64,000 bases of DNA from Haliclona indistincta. Its lineage: Eukaryota; Porifera; Demospongiae; Haplosclerida; Chalinidae. Below are positions 21,600 to 31,806 of this stretch, one piece after another. The stretch covers positions 6,453,047 through 6,517,046 of the forward strand of contig OZ024786.1 in assembly GCA_964017065.1 (NCBI GenBank), given 5' to 3'. The number at the start of each line of letters is the position of its first letter. Position 1 is the first letter of the stretch. The notes under the pieces were generated by a model. The model saw nothing but the letters and a program-made list of their open reading frames with translations, ran no database searches and was not told where the DNA came from. The translations under genes were made by a program, and so were the position numbers.

Positions 21600-22800
21600 C
21601 ATACTTTAATAATGTATCACACTACTAGGTATTAGATATTAGGTTTTCCTAACGGAGAACAGTTGCTTGATACAGCTAGTAAAGAAAGCATCTATGTTGT
21701 TAAATAGATTAATGTGAAGGATGAAACCTCTAGTCACTCGGATAAAAGATGATCAGATATTTATTTTTTAAATCCGCTGTCGGAGTTTCTGAACTGTCTC
21801 TTAGCCTACTGTCAACCGGCATGCCTTAGTCGCATCGACATTTCTCGTGATAACAGCTTAACAGTCGTTAATGATCTCTTAGCTTTTTGGAAACAATATT
21901 TCAGCCAAGACAGACAATCGAAGACCTTGTCCATCATGGTCAAACATACAGACGGTAACTATTCGTTTGACGATAAAACGCTCACATCAAGTATCTCCAC
22001 AACCGTACAAGAAATTGTATTAAACCAAGACAAGAATGAACAGATACGTAAAAAAAACGTACTAAAATAAGATAAGAACCAAGCTTGAATAAGTGAGCAT
22101 ATTGCCTGGATATCTGTCGTCTTGTCTATGCAAATATGAGAAGTGGTAGCGGGATCGCTTGCACTATTCTATGATTGAAGCTGAAAAACAGAAATGACTA
22201 TTATCACTGTAGTTTCAACTACGCTTGCGATCCATGATCATTGTTGGGAATAGCCTCACATGTAGCCTCCTATTATCATTGAAATCTGTGAAATTTGTTG
22301 TTTTCTCCCGTCACCCTGTCTGCACTATTGGGTCCCAAAAGGAAATGCACGAAGCACTAATATTATGTGCTCAGCAACCTGAGAAACATGGTGTGACCGA
22401 TCATTTTTGTTATAGGCGAAAACTATTACCAGCCACACTACAATTTCTAACAATACAATAATATTCTTAATAGGCAGTCAATATCAAATATGTTCATAGT
22501 ATATTATGTTCATATGTTCATATCAAATATAACATAAATGAATTATTGGGTTCCGAGTTCTATAAGCAAATTTTCACGAAGTAGAAAGCAGCTCAGCCGC
22601 AAAAGGACACGTAATTGAGTTGAAGATGATAAGGACAACCAACTTTCCACAATGGAGTCAACTATGACTAAGTTACAAATATGAAGGAAAGACAAAGAGA
22701 GAGTAAACAGAAAAGAAGAACAGACAAGTGGAAGCGGGATCGCTTGCACTAGTCGACGATTGAAGCTGAAAAACAGAAATGACTATTATCACTGACAGGT
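21600..22800 (+). repeat. Unclassified segment X, copy 1
   Basis: Starts around CTAGGTATTAGATATTAGG and is repeated at 24350-25100. A partly open reading is LTVVNDLLAFWKQYFSQDRQ, then YSFDDKTLTSSISTTVQEIV, with no recognised family. The motif AGCGGGATCGCTTGCACT occurs at 22150, 22736 and 24876, so the segment has an internal duplication in this copy. Confidence 0.7.
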
Positions 22801-22967
22801 GGAGCAAAATTTCTCATCGTCACTCCTACAATGCAAAGTCAGGAGTAGGCATCACAGTTGGGACTAGAAACTAGCAAGTTACTAAAAACAAAACAGAGGC
22901 CGGAGTCGAGGAGGATCGCACACTCTTGTTTATGCAAACATTGTTTCCTACCTATGCAGCTCTTTGA

Positions 22968-23338
22968 GCCAAAGCTGAGAAAGTTAAGAAGCATCTAAAG
23001 GAAGAATATCTCAGAAGAGTTAAGGCAATATGGTCCACTGAGTTGAATGCCAGACATAAGGTGAATGCAACGAACACCTGGGCGGTCGCGCTATTTCGAT
23101 ACTCATTTCCGAGTATTCGATGGTATAGAACGGCGCTGATGATCCTAGATAGAGACACCAGGTCAGTACTGAGGGGATTCCAGAGCCATCATCGGAACGC
23201 TGCCCTTGAGCAAGTGTATCTGCCTAGAAGAGAAGGAGGACGAGGACTCCACCGACTCTCACACGTATCGGAGAGGGAGGTGGTGTCTGCAGCTCTATAT
23301 GTGGTAAGGAAGGCAGAAAGTGATGAACACCTCAGGGC
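22968..23338 (+). pseudogene. LINE reverse-transcriptase C-terminal fragment, copy 1
   Basis: The frame reads KAEKVKKHLKEEYLRRVKAI, ELNARHKVNATNTWAVALFR, YSFPSIRWYRTALMILDRDT and EQVYLPRREGGRGLHRLSHV. The pattern (ELNxRxKVxAxNTxAVxxxRYSF, DxxTRxxL, YLPRxEGGRGL) is the thumb/C-terminal part of non-LTR reverse transcriptases, probably an R2-like or Dong/Rex6-like lineage. It ends abruptly at GGGCA, where OB copy C begins. Confidence 0.75.
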
Positions 23339-24200
23339 ACTGTCGAATGTGACAGTGCACGGTGCCATAACTGCTATTTCCCCGGTGAAGAAAGGAAATT
23401 TTGTCTCTTTTTCGATGGCATGTTAGCTACGCCTAGTTGGTTTCAATTTGGTGCAACAGAGAAAAGTGCAATAATTTCACCAGAAGAGGCTACCAGTACA
23501 ACTGGTGGACTGTGAGGTCAAGCATAGCAGATACGGTGATGGCTTTGAAGTTGTGCTAAAGAGCATGAGCGAGATTCAAGAGTCGGCAAATCCTCAAGAC
23601 GTACACAAAGTCCTGTTTGACAATGAGATTAGCTTTGCAAGGAACTCCACTGAAATAACCCTGCAGCTATGCACCCGAGTGTACTGTACGAGTGCAGTTG
23701 CTTTCATTACTATAGCACTGATTCGCATATCCTATCTAATATTCGCTGTGGTTCTCTAGATGAGATCAAGAAATGCTTCCTAAGATTTGGCTCATTGACC
23801 ATACACTGGCCTTGCAAAGACCAGACCCCGGCACGTTTTCCACCATGTTGACAGATTTGGAGCTGTTTTAGAAAGTGCTAGTTTCTGTAAATGCTATTAT
23901 AGTGAACAAAACAATACGTTGTGGTAACAGATGCTAATGGTACAGCGGAGTTTACCCTTTGGGAAGACGTTTGTAAGATTATCAGTTGGTGAACTACGTG
24001 GTAAGTATATGGCAGGGAATGAAGTATTTGTCCAAAGGAGAGATATCGCAGTTATTGATGATCGATGATATAGGTAGGTCCCGTAATGAAAAATATTAAT
24101 ATCGACTTGCACAAATCCAGCAAGGATCATTCTCGGTTTGTACAGTACTTCAACCCGAACATCATACATACAAACATGCACAAAGTTCTTACTTGTCTGC
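23339..24200 (+). pseudogene. OB-fold/RPA-like relic, copy C, with a 178-bp insertion
   Basis: Homologous to copies A, B and D, but it starts in mid-unit (CTGTCGAATGTGACAG) because it is fused to the LINE fragment. About 178 bp (23667-23843) with no counterpart in the other copies interrupt the segment encoding ITLQ-MLTDLELF. The right part extends into segment X copy 2 as in copy B. Confidence 0.6.
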
Positions 24201-24349
24201 AGAAAAAAGGAAACGTCGTTTCTGGAACGGCATCGCTATGGAAATTCAATTACTTTCTTTGCTGTCTTTCACGCGCAAGTTTATCTTCGTCGCTGTTCAG
24301 GTTCATATCATAATAATCTTTGATCTAGGAGATCTAAGATCATACCTGA

Positions 24350-25100
24350 ATATTGCATCACGCTACTAGGTATTAGATATTAGGTTTTCCTAACGGAGAA
24401 CAGTTGCTTCATACTGCTAGTAAAGATAGCATCTATGTTGTTAAATAGATTAACGTGAAGGATGAAACCTCTAGTCACTCGGATAGAAGATGATCAGATA
24501 TTTATTTAAAAATCCGCTGTCAGAGTCTCTGAACTCCTAGTGTCAACCGGCATGCCTTAGTCGCATCGACATTTCTCGTGATAACAGCTTAACAGTCATT
24601 AATGATCTCTTAGCTTTTTGGAAACAATATTTCAGCCAAGACAGACAATTGAAGACCTTGTCCATCATGGTCAAACATACAGACGGTAACTATTCGTTTG
24701 ACGATAAAACGCTCACATCAAGTATCTCCACAACCGTACAAGAAATTGTATTAAACCAAGAATGAACAGATACGTAAAAAAAACGTACTAAAATAAGATA
24801 AGAACTAAGCTTGAAAAAGTGAGCATATTGCCTGGATATCTGTCGTCTTGTCTATGCAAATATGAGAAGTGGTAGCGGGATCGCTTGCACTATTCTATGA
24901 TTGAAGCTGAAAAACAGAAATGACTATTATCAATATGGTTTCAACTATGCTTATGATCCAAGATCATTGCTGGAAGAAATAGCCTCAAATGTAGCCTCCT
25001 ATTATCATTGAAAACTGTGGAATTTGTTTTTTGTCCCGTCTGCACTATTGGGACCCAAAAGGAAATGCACGAAGCTCTAACATTATGTGCTCAGCGTCCT
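24350..25100 (+). repeat. Unclassified segment X, copy 2
   Basis: Direct repeat of 21630-22370 with small deletions; it lacks the second AGCGGGATCGCTTG block of copy 1. It joins the LINE fragment at GCGTCCTGAG|TTAAGGCAATATGG (about 25103). Confidence 0.7.
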
Positions 25101-25102
25101 GA

Positions 25103-25579
25103 GTTAAGGCAATATGGTCCACTGAGTTGAGTGCCAGACATAAGGTGAATGCAACGAACACCTGGGCGGTCGCGCTATTCCGATACTCATTCCCGAGTAT
25201 TCGATGGTATAGAACGGCGCTAATGATCCTAGATAAAGACACCAGGTCAGTACTGAGGGGATTCCAGAGCCATCATCGGAACGCTGCCCTTGAGCGAATT
25301 TATCTGCCTAGAAGAGAAGGAGAAGGAGGACGAGGACTCCACCGACTCTCACACGTCTCGGAGAGGGAGGTGGTGTCTGCAGCTCTAAATGTGGTAAGGA
25401 AGGCAGAAAGTGATGAACACCTCAGGGCAGTGTACCAGCACCAACTAGAGAGGAAAGCCCTCATGAAGTACACGACCCTAGGGGAGGCGGAAAGGATATT
25501 GAACGACCGAGGGATGGAGGTTGCGCTCACCGCCCAGAGTGTTTCGAAGGAAGTCCTGAAACAACTAGGCGAAGTCTAA
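25103..25579 (+). pseudogene. LINE reverse-transcriptase C-terminal fragment, copy 2
   Basis: Same family as the 22,968 fragment, but its N-terminal portion is shorter and it runs on to the natural end: after YLPRREGEGGRGLHRLSHVS it continues AVYQHQLERKALMKYTTLGE and ILNDRGMEVALTAQSVSKEV to a TAA at 25577. The extended copy shows what was deleted from copy 1. Confidence 0.75.
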
Positions 25580-25644
25580 ATGAACGCGATGAAGAATAGT
25601 CTGGTACTCAAGTCCCGACACAGCAAGTATTGGGTGCAAACCCT

Positions 25645-26185
25645 GAAGCAAAATCAGCCACTGTCGAATGTGACAGTGCACGGTGCCATAACTGCTATTT
25701 CCCCGGTGAAGAAAGGAAATGTTCTCTCTTTTTCGATGGCATGTTAGCCACGCCTAGTTGGTTTCAATTTGGTGCAAGCATAGCAGATACGGTGATGGCT
25801 TTCAAGTTGTGCTAAAGAGCACGAGCGAGATTCAAGAGTCGGCAAATCCTCTAGATGTACACAATGTCCTGTTTGACAAGCTTTGCAAGGAATTCTACTG
25901 AAATAACCCTGCAAATGTTGACAGATTTGGAGCTGTTTCAGAAAGTAATAGTTTCTGTAAATGCTATTATAGAGAACAAAACAATACGTTGTGGTAGGTA
26001 CAGTGAAGTTGACCCTTTGGGAAGACATTTGTAAGAAGGACACAGTTATCAGTTGGTGAACTACGTGGTACATGCATAGCAGGGAATAAAGTATTTGTCC
26101 AAAGGAGAGATATCGCATTTATTGATGATCGATGATATAGGTAGGTCCCGCAATGAAAGAAATTAATGTCGACTTGCACAAATCC
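25645..26185 (+). pseudogene. OB-fold/RPA-like relic, copy D
   Basis: Starts at GAAGCAAAATCAGCCACTGT and follows the family, with internal deletions (for example near 25780 and 25880). It ends at CACAAATCC, where a 68-bp block identical to 19961-20028 follows directly. Frames are broken as in the other copies. Confidence 0.6.
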
Positions 26186-26253
26186 AGAAGAGTGATGTAT
26201 GTTTTACAATAGCTAAGCTTATGCCTAAGACCTGTGCAGAGTGTAGTACTATA
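26186..26253. repeat. 68-bp block identical to 19961-20028
   Basis: AGAAGAGTGATGTATGTTTT...GTAGTACTATA is identical in both places over 68 of 68 bases by eye. At the left locus it follows the Tc1 fragment; here it directly follows OB copy D. Confidence 0.9.
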
Positions 26254-26369
26254 AATTATACGAAGTACAAAAATTAACAAGTCCCCTGGACGCTAGGGTT
26301 TAAATCTCAATCTGATTGTTTCTTTTTACCCTTAGTATAGTATTGTCTTTCTGTAGGCAAAGCATCCTA

Positions 26370-26818
26370 TCAGAGTCCCACGTATGAGCAGGCATAATTT
26401 TTCGTGGGCAAACACAGATGAACGCACTGTTGTACATCGACATCCTACGCATAACTTGCTTCCATTTCAACAGACCATATATCCTGAGGGAGGAATGCGA
26501 TTTATGCAGGATAACGACCCTAAACATATCAGTCAAGTCTCTCACCAGCTGAATCTAAATAAACTTGTAGCTAAATAAACTTGTAGCTTGTAGCTAAATA
26601 ACTTGTAGCTTGTAGCTAAACTTTAAACTTATAGCTAAATAATTGTTATGCTGTAGATATCAGCTCGCCTATATGTCAAAGGCAGCTGGTGAGTGGATGA
26701 AGAATGAAGGGGTGTCATGGTGGAAGACTCCAGCTGAGTCACCTGACCTGAACCCAATTGAAAACTTATGGCATGAATTGTATATTAGACGAGAAGTCAA
26801 GCTCACTACTAAAGAATA
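26370..26818 (+). pseudogene. Tc1/mariner transposase fragment (second half of DDE region)
   Basis: The readings AGIIFRGQTQMNALLYIDIL, then in another frame NLLPFQQTIYPEGGMRFMQD followed by NDPKH, then YMSKAAGEWMKNEGVSWWKT, PAESPDLNPIENLWHELYIR and REVKLTTKE give the second catalytic Asp (MQDNDPKH) and the final acidic residue (NPIENLWHE) of a Tc1-like DDE transposase. A frameshift and an inserted A+T-rich tandem repeat (26555-26650) split it. It complements the first-half fragment at 19.8 kb. Confidence 0.85.
26555..26650. repeat. CTTGTAGCTAAATA tandem repeat inside the Tc1 relic
   Basis: Irregular copies of AACTTGTAGC(TTGTAG)CTAAATA expand between the codons for the second Asp region and the C-terminal block, disrupting the frame. 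Confidence 0.8.
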
Positions 26819-26852
26819 GTTGATTTAAACTATACCAGGCTCTCTTTTTGCC

Positions 26853-27086
26853 GCCCACACCGAGAACCTGAGATGAGGCTAGGCTCCACCTTGGCAGTTA
26901 AGCTAGCAAGAGAATTTTTCTTTAGTGATGGAGTATTGGTACTGTGTACCCCAGGAGGTGGCAGAAATATACCTGCCATTTCAGCAACAGAGCTGAACCA
27001 ACTCAAAGAAGTCATTTTTTTGCAGTTCTCGCATCTGTGGTACAACACAGTAGAGTTCGAATCTAAAGTATGGACACCTTGCTTAA
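26853..27086 (+). pseudogene. BEN-like exon, copy 1, left part (split by transposon)
   Basis: The frame reads RLGSTLAVKLAREFFFSDGV, then LCTPGGGRNIPAISATELNQ and LKEVIFLQFSHLWYNTVEFE ending SKVWTPCL at a TTAA. After the 4.15-kb insertion it continues at 31241 as NAIGQAHKRPCNPI. LAREFFF...CTPGG...PAI...L..LKEVIF..F followed by W..CL.AIGQAxKRL resembles a BEN-type domain, by pattern. The second, uninterrupted copy is at 33.3-33.6 kb. Confidence 0.5.
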
Positions 27087-27140
27087 CCCTTTTACCGCGA
27101 CGCGCATATATTTATGCGCGATGAAATCCACCCGTATACG

Positions 27141-27196
27141 CGACGCGCATATATATCACGGCTGTTTTTGGCTAATTGAAATGTGGACATTTAGAC
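27141..27196. repeat. Inner inverted repeat of the TTAA element, left arm
   Basis: CGACGCGCATATATATCACG followed by GCTGTTTTT and GTGGACATTTAG is found inverted at 29484-29530, so the two arms bracket the gene. Just left of it, CGCGCATATATTTATGCGCG (27100-27120) is itself a palindrome. Confidence 0.85.
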
Positions 27197-27635
27197 ACAC
27201 CCCCTGTAATTTCAAACGTGCATAGCAACACATAGCAACCAACTTCAGGTCCGTTTTTAAACTGTTCTGTGTGACTTTCACGTGACTGTCCAACCAACGT
27301 GGCGAAGACAATCGAGGAGAAGGAAAGCTGCTCTTTCTCTCGGAGCAAAAAGCGTATCAATAGCTGAAAGTACGGCGGAGTTACAAGTTCAGCGCAAGGG
27401 GAAAAGGTCTTACAATAAAAGAAGACATAGCGCAAGATCCTACTTGATCCAAGACGTCGAAAAGGAACGGAATCAAAGGTTAGCTAGTGTGCTATCAGGT
27501 TGTAGTAACTAATAGCTGTAACCTTTTTTCTCCCGCATGATATGGCGCTTTAAAAGGACAATATTTAGACGTGCGTTAATGTGTTTCCCCAACAATGTTT
27601 GACACTTTTTGTGCCTTACTTTGACAATACTAGAC

Positions 27636-29046
27636 TTATGTATGTGCATTAAGCGAGTCTTCTTCTCTAGGTCTTTTCTTGTATTGTTTTTGAGCTGGCT
27701 GTAAGTCATTCAGCCCTGGTGCTGACTCAAGATTGTGCTCATTAAACACGTAGCGTAGCTTTTGAAGTGGGTTGACGATTCCACAATATGTGGTCTCTAG
27801 TCGTCCTATATGGGCATGGATAGACTCTGCTCCCTGCTCTCCCATGAGTCCAGCACCTATCTTCCACCTCTTCATCCACTCCACCACATGGTCTTCCAAG
27901 ATATGCATCTTGGGTAAGATGGTAGCATTTGGGAAAAACTCTCTATAACTGCTCATGAAGGTCTTGATGTCCTTTTCTGTTTGTATAAAGATTAATAATG
28001 AAACATGTGGTTTTTAAATTTACCTGAGTTTATCTATTTGTTCATCAGTGACTGCCCCTCCACTGTAGCCTTTGTAACAGCTACTGTACTGCTTTAGAAT
28101 GGTTTTAAAGGTAACAGTGACAGAATTTGCATCCTCTAGTAGCCCTATACAATGCGTGTTTGCCACGTCAAGGATGCCGGAGCAGATGACATTGATGGAT
28201 GGTTCCTATGTCACATGTAATAGATTTCTGTAGTGTATTATGTCTTTCGTTACATGTACCTGAAGCAGCTTATGCACATGGTTCCCTACAAAGGTAGCCC
28301 CGTGGTAAGCCTGTCGCTCCACATGCAGGGCACCAAGTGATGTATTCACACTAGCCAGGAAAGGGCCATCTTTTGGTGTTGCCTTCTGAAGAACTTCCTC
28401 TGCAGCACTAACTTCCAGGTTCTGTTTATAACATGAAATTATTGTGTTGAATATTATAACTTGTTCTATTACCTTTCTAGTGACCAGGTGTTGTGTGTTC
28501 CTAAACTCTTCCTGCACTTGCCTGAGTGTGACATTTTGGTCTGGTGCTGGTAATGTGACAATCAAATATGTGGCTATCTGGTTTAACGCTGATGCTCTCG
28601 CTTTCAGCTTTAACTGCTCCTCTTTGAGGTGAGCTAGTCTCTGCGCAGTTGTAATGTACTGATTGTACGTGGCTCAGCAGGCATGGCAGTACCCTCAATA
28701 TGCTTGCATACCTATAATGGATGCATGATTTAGTAAACCTGTTTTGTTCTATACTTACAGTGCAATCATCAATGATGTGTTCTGTCCAGTTGAAAAGAGT
28801 GATAGAGTGCCTGTACAGGACCCCTTTGGACACAGCAGCCTTCTTTTTACGGGTAGCGGCACAACAGGAGTTGCAGAAGTATGCCGGATGGATAGCGGGA
28901 GAGTCTAGCTTTACCACCAACCCAAAAGTGGTTTCCAGTGCCTCCTGATAACTCAGACAGCTATATTTTGGGTTCCTCCTCCTTGATCTTTCTAATCTGC
29001 CCCCACACACTCTGCAGTGTGCACTGAGCTGGTGCATTTCTGCCAT
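27636..29046 (-). CDS. RAG1-N-terminal-like zinc protein / N-RAG-TP-type transposon protein (multi-exon, damaged)
   Basis: Exons by splice sites (minus strand): 29046-28759, 28711-28473, 28421-28260, 28205-28024, 27976-27636. Exon 1 has CRVCGGRLERSRRRNPKYSC, then GLVVKLDSPAIHPAYFCNSC, and ends NWTEHIIDDCT; exon 2 completes C-x-VC. This CxxCG...IHPxxFCxxC...W..H...CxxC layout is that of the zinc-binding N-terminal region of RAG1, known outside vertebrates from the Aplysia N-RAG-TP transposon. Later exons give NTSLGALHVERQAYHGATFV, SGILDVANTHCIGLLEDANS and LPKMHILEDHVVEWMKRWKI then GAGLMGEQGAESIHAHI, a C-terminal block shared by related invertebrate transposon proteins. Two single-base frame slips (about 28650, and an A-run near 27973) and a total of about 430 codons, shorter than I would expect, suggest loss of a central part. 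Confidence 0.75.
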
Positions 29047-29483
29047 TCTCTTGCCTACAATCACCAAATTTGTGTATTTTATAAGCCGTTGTATTACTCG
29101 TTACAAAAAAGGTTACACTTCCATTTGTTTATCAATCTCTTTAGTAATGCTTACTTTAGCAGCAGGTCAATGATATTCACTGTGATCTAAGTACACTTCC
29201 GCTCAATCACCTCCTCAAGTACCAGACCACAACAATTCTTCACGATTGTGATTGCAGCTGTGTTGTTTTTGTGCATGCGCAGTAGTGTATGAATGGTGTT
29301 ATGGGTGCGCACTACCGCTAGTACTAGTTGTAGTGGTTGTATGAAGTGGCTAATGGACAATTTTAAGTACTAAGGTAACCAAGTAGCGTGCAGTAGCAAC
29401 CGCTAGACACTGGTTGTTCTTGTGTGCGCACGCGGCTAGATTAAAGCAATACCGTAATAAATTTTTATTGTTTTAATTACAGA

Positions 29484-29530
29484 CTAAATGTCCACAAAAA
29501 AACAGCCGTGATATATATGCGCGTCTTCGT
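29484..29530. repeat. Inner inverted repeat of the TTAA element, right arm
   Basis: CTAAATGTCCAC, then AAACAGCCGTGATATATATG and CGCGTC form the inverse of 27141-27196, with a 10-base difference in the middle. The arms enclose 2.4 kb with the whole gene, which may mark an older, smaller element. Confidence 0.85.
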
Positions 29531-31240
29531 TACCTCGAAACAGCTACCGCTAGCGCCAGCCAACTTACTTTGTTGCAGCCAAAACTCCTTGGCAACGTTG
29601 AAACATAGTTGCTATAGTATTCTAACTTGTTTATTGTGGTTTCTAACACTCGTTACTCTGTGTAAACAAACGCCCACCAAGCAGTGATAACTGACAGCTT
29701 CTTGCTGCAATAGTACAGTGTCTACACAGCTTTGCTGTTGAGACGAGTGCTGTACTTGCTTTCACAGACAGTTTGCTACTCAGGCAGAAGAGGGTGGTGT
29801 GTGTTTGAATATTATTATCAATCACAGCAATCAACATAAAAGTAATGGAAAGCTTGAACAAGTATTTTGATCTTGAGCAGACAGCAAAAACACGTCAAGG
29901 TATCAGCAGATAGCATGGTAGTTTCTCAGCACTGTAATAGATGAGAAGAGGCTAATAACACTGATAACATGAGCATATAACTGTACAACTGAAGTGTATG
30001 ACACACTAACTACTGCCATGACTAACATCAAGCTACAATGTACACGCCATGACTGCCATCAAGCTACAATACACACAACAATCACGACATTTTCAGCCAA
30101 GACGACACACGCTTTACTGGTTATAATGTAAGAGACACTAGCACCAAGCACACACAAGCAAAACAAACATTATACACAAGATAAATACATTCTATTTTCA
30201 CCTTTTTAAAGATTACAATCGTCCATAGCAAGCCTGAGCATCCTGACGATACACACGTCGCTCACGTACGCTGTACAGAGAAAGCAGTGTTCTTTGCTGG
30301 CACAATAAGTATAAAAATGTACTCACCTGGTTGTCACAAATAACTCAATAACTTCCTAGTAGATAGCTCAAGGCAAACCAGATGTTTATAACACTTACTA
30401 AGCTGTTGGAAGTGTAAAATAGTGATACAAAGTGTGCAGCAACAAAGCTGTGTTCTCCTGGAAATTATTTCTGTTCTAGTTGAGGCAGAAAATGAGCTCC
30501 AACAAGGCTGTCAACAGCAGTTGTGCTTAGTAACACACACAAAAAGGCTCCCACAATGACCATGGTCAAGTTCTAAACATCCTAAGAGGCTGTAGTTGCC
30601 GTGTACACAGAGCAACACGAAGGAGAAGCGTGACAACTCACTCGTCCGCCATCACTTGCTGACGAGTAGCTTTGACGGGTCATACAAAGCTTAAAAGTTT
30701 ACTAGCAAAGCTCTGGAGTACACTAGTATGATAGACAAAACTCACTTAGCTGTAGCAAACACGCAGAGGCGAGTAGAAGCGGCACAAACTGCTCTCCAAG
30801 TTACAGCAACATGATTGGAAAAATGGCGGTGAGGTAGGTGGAGTTAGACACGCCCGGTACAAGTTGAAAGCCGTTGATGATGTCGTTATCACGCTCAAAC
30901 AGTCTTCCACAATGGCCAAGGTCCAGTTTTGAACAACACAGAAAGTTCCTGGTACAGCTTACGCTGCGTGGTGTAGGGAAGAAGCGAAGAATAGTTGCTC
31001 GCGTAAGTGTATGATGGTAGCAGATAGCTTTGACGGTCCAACTCAAGCTTTGATGGACAAATAACAGTAGCCCAGGACATAGTACAGGTTGAGAAAACAT
31101 TGTCGTACCTCTAGCTTCCGCGCTGAAGCGTCCAGAGCAGAGACAAAGCGCAGTACCGAGATAGCTGTCACAATTCAAAAACAGCCATCGCGTGACGTGG
31201 GTGGAGCAACGTTTACAATTAATCGCGGTAAGAGGGTTAA

Positions 31241-31620
31241 TGCAATTGGGCAGGCACATAAAAGACCTTGTAATCCAATCTAGCTACTATACATAATCTA
31301 CATGATCACAAACATAATAATGAACTCGAGCCAGGCCGATGATGACGCAATTTTGAATCAACCCGATATGGAGTACGAGGAGGAGCAACAGGAGCGAGAG
31401 GAGCTAGAGCAGCAAGAACTGCAGCAACAGCATGAACAAGAGCTGGAGCAGCAGCAATAGCTAGAGAAACAGGACTCTTTGCAAGAGCAAAGACGACAAA
31501 TCAAAGAAGAGGAGCGTGCATTGAGAGTCAAGTTTAGATGCTTAAACAAGCGCCAGCGGCAATTGAAAATGCTGCCGAAGAGAGGACGGGGCCGGGGTCG
31601 TGGAGGCCGGCAAAGCATGA
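31241..31620 (+). pseudogene. BEN-like exon, copy 1, right part, followed by Gln/Glu-rich frame
   Basis: 31241-31300 continues the exon split by the transposon (NAIGQAHKRPCNPI). From ATG 31321 a separate frame reads MNSSQADDDAILNQPDMEYE followed by a Glu/Gln-rich coiled coil, a TAG at 31458, then SLQEQRRQIKEEERALRVKF, RCLNKRQRQLKMLPKRGRGR and a Gly/Arg-rich end. The stop divides an otherwise continuous coiled coil. No family assigned. Confidence 0.4.
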
Positions 31621-31806
31621 CAACACACTATAATATTGTAAGTGTTTTTAAAATAATGTATAATATAATTATTATATTTTAACACAGAAATCAGCAAAGA
31701 TCGTCCAAATATACAGGAAATAGCAACTTACTACCAAAGACATTATCATCTCTATTGACATTATCATTATTATCTCTATTGTGCTTACTATTTTTATTGT
31801 ATCATA

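Larger units (their letters stand above)
27087..31236. mobile_element. TTAA-flanked DNA transposon carrying a RAG1-N-terminus-like gene
   Basis: TTAA at 27083-27086 and at 31237-31240 flanks a 4,150-bp segment whose ends are inverted: CCCTTTTACCGCGA on the left and, read inwards from the right, CCCTCTTACCGCGA (13 of 14 match). The homologous target at 33466 contains one TTAA and no insert, which fixes both boundaries. Near the left end is a second, inner inverted repeat (27141-27196 with 29484-29530). The only coding region is the minus-strand gene 27636-29046; the right 1.7 kb is noncoding with internal duplications (30545-30670 resembling 30900-31060). TTAA duplication and CCC ends are piggyBac-like, but the protein is not a piggyBac transposase. 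Confidence 0.88.

Noticed and set aside
30801..31259. 152-residue minus-strand frame at the right end of the TTAA element
   Set aside because: It crosses the transposon boundary and the TTAA site into host sequence, so it cannot be a natural coding unit.
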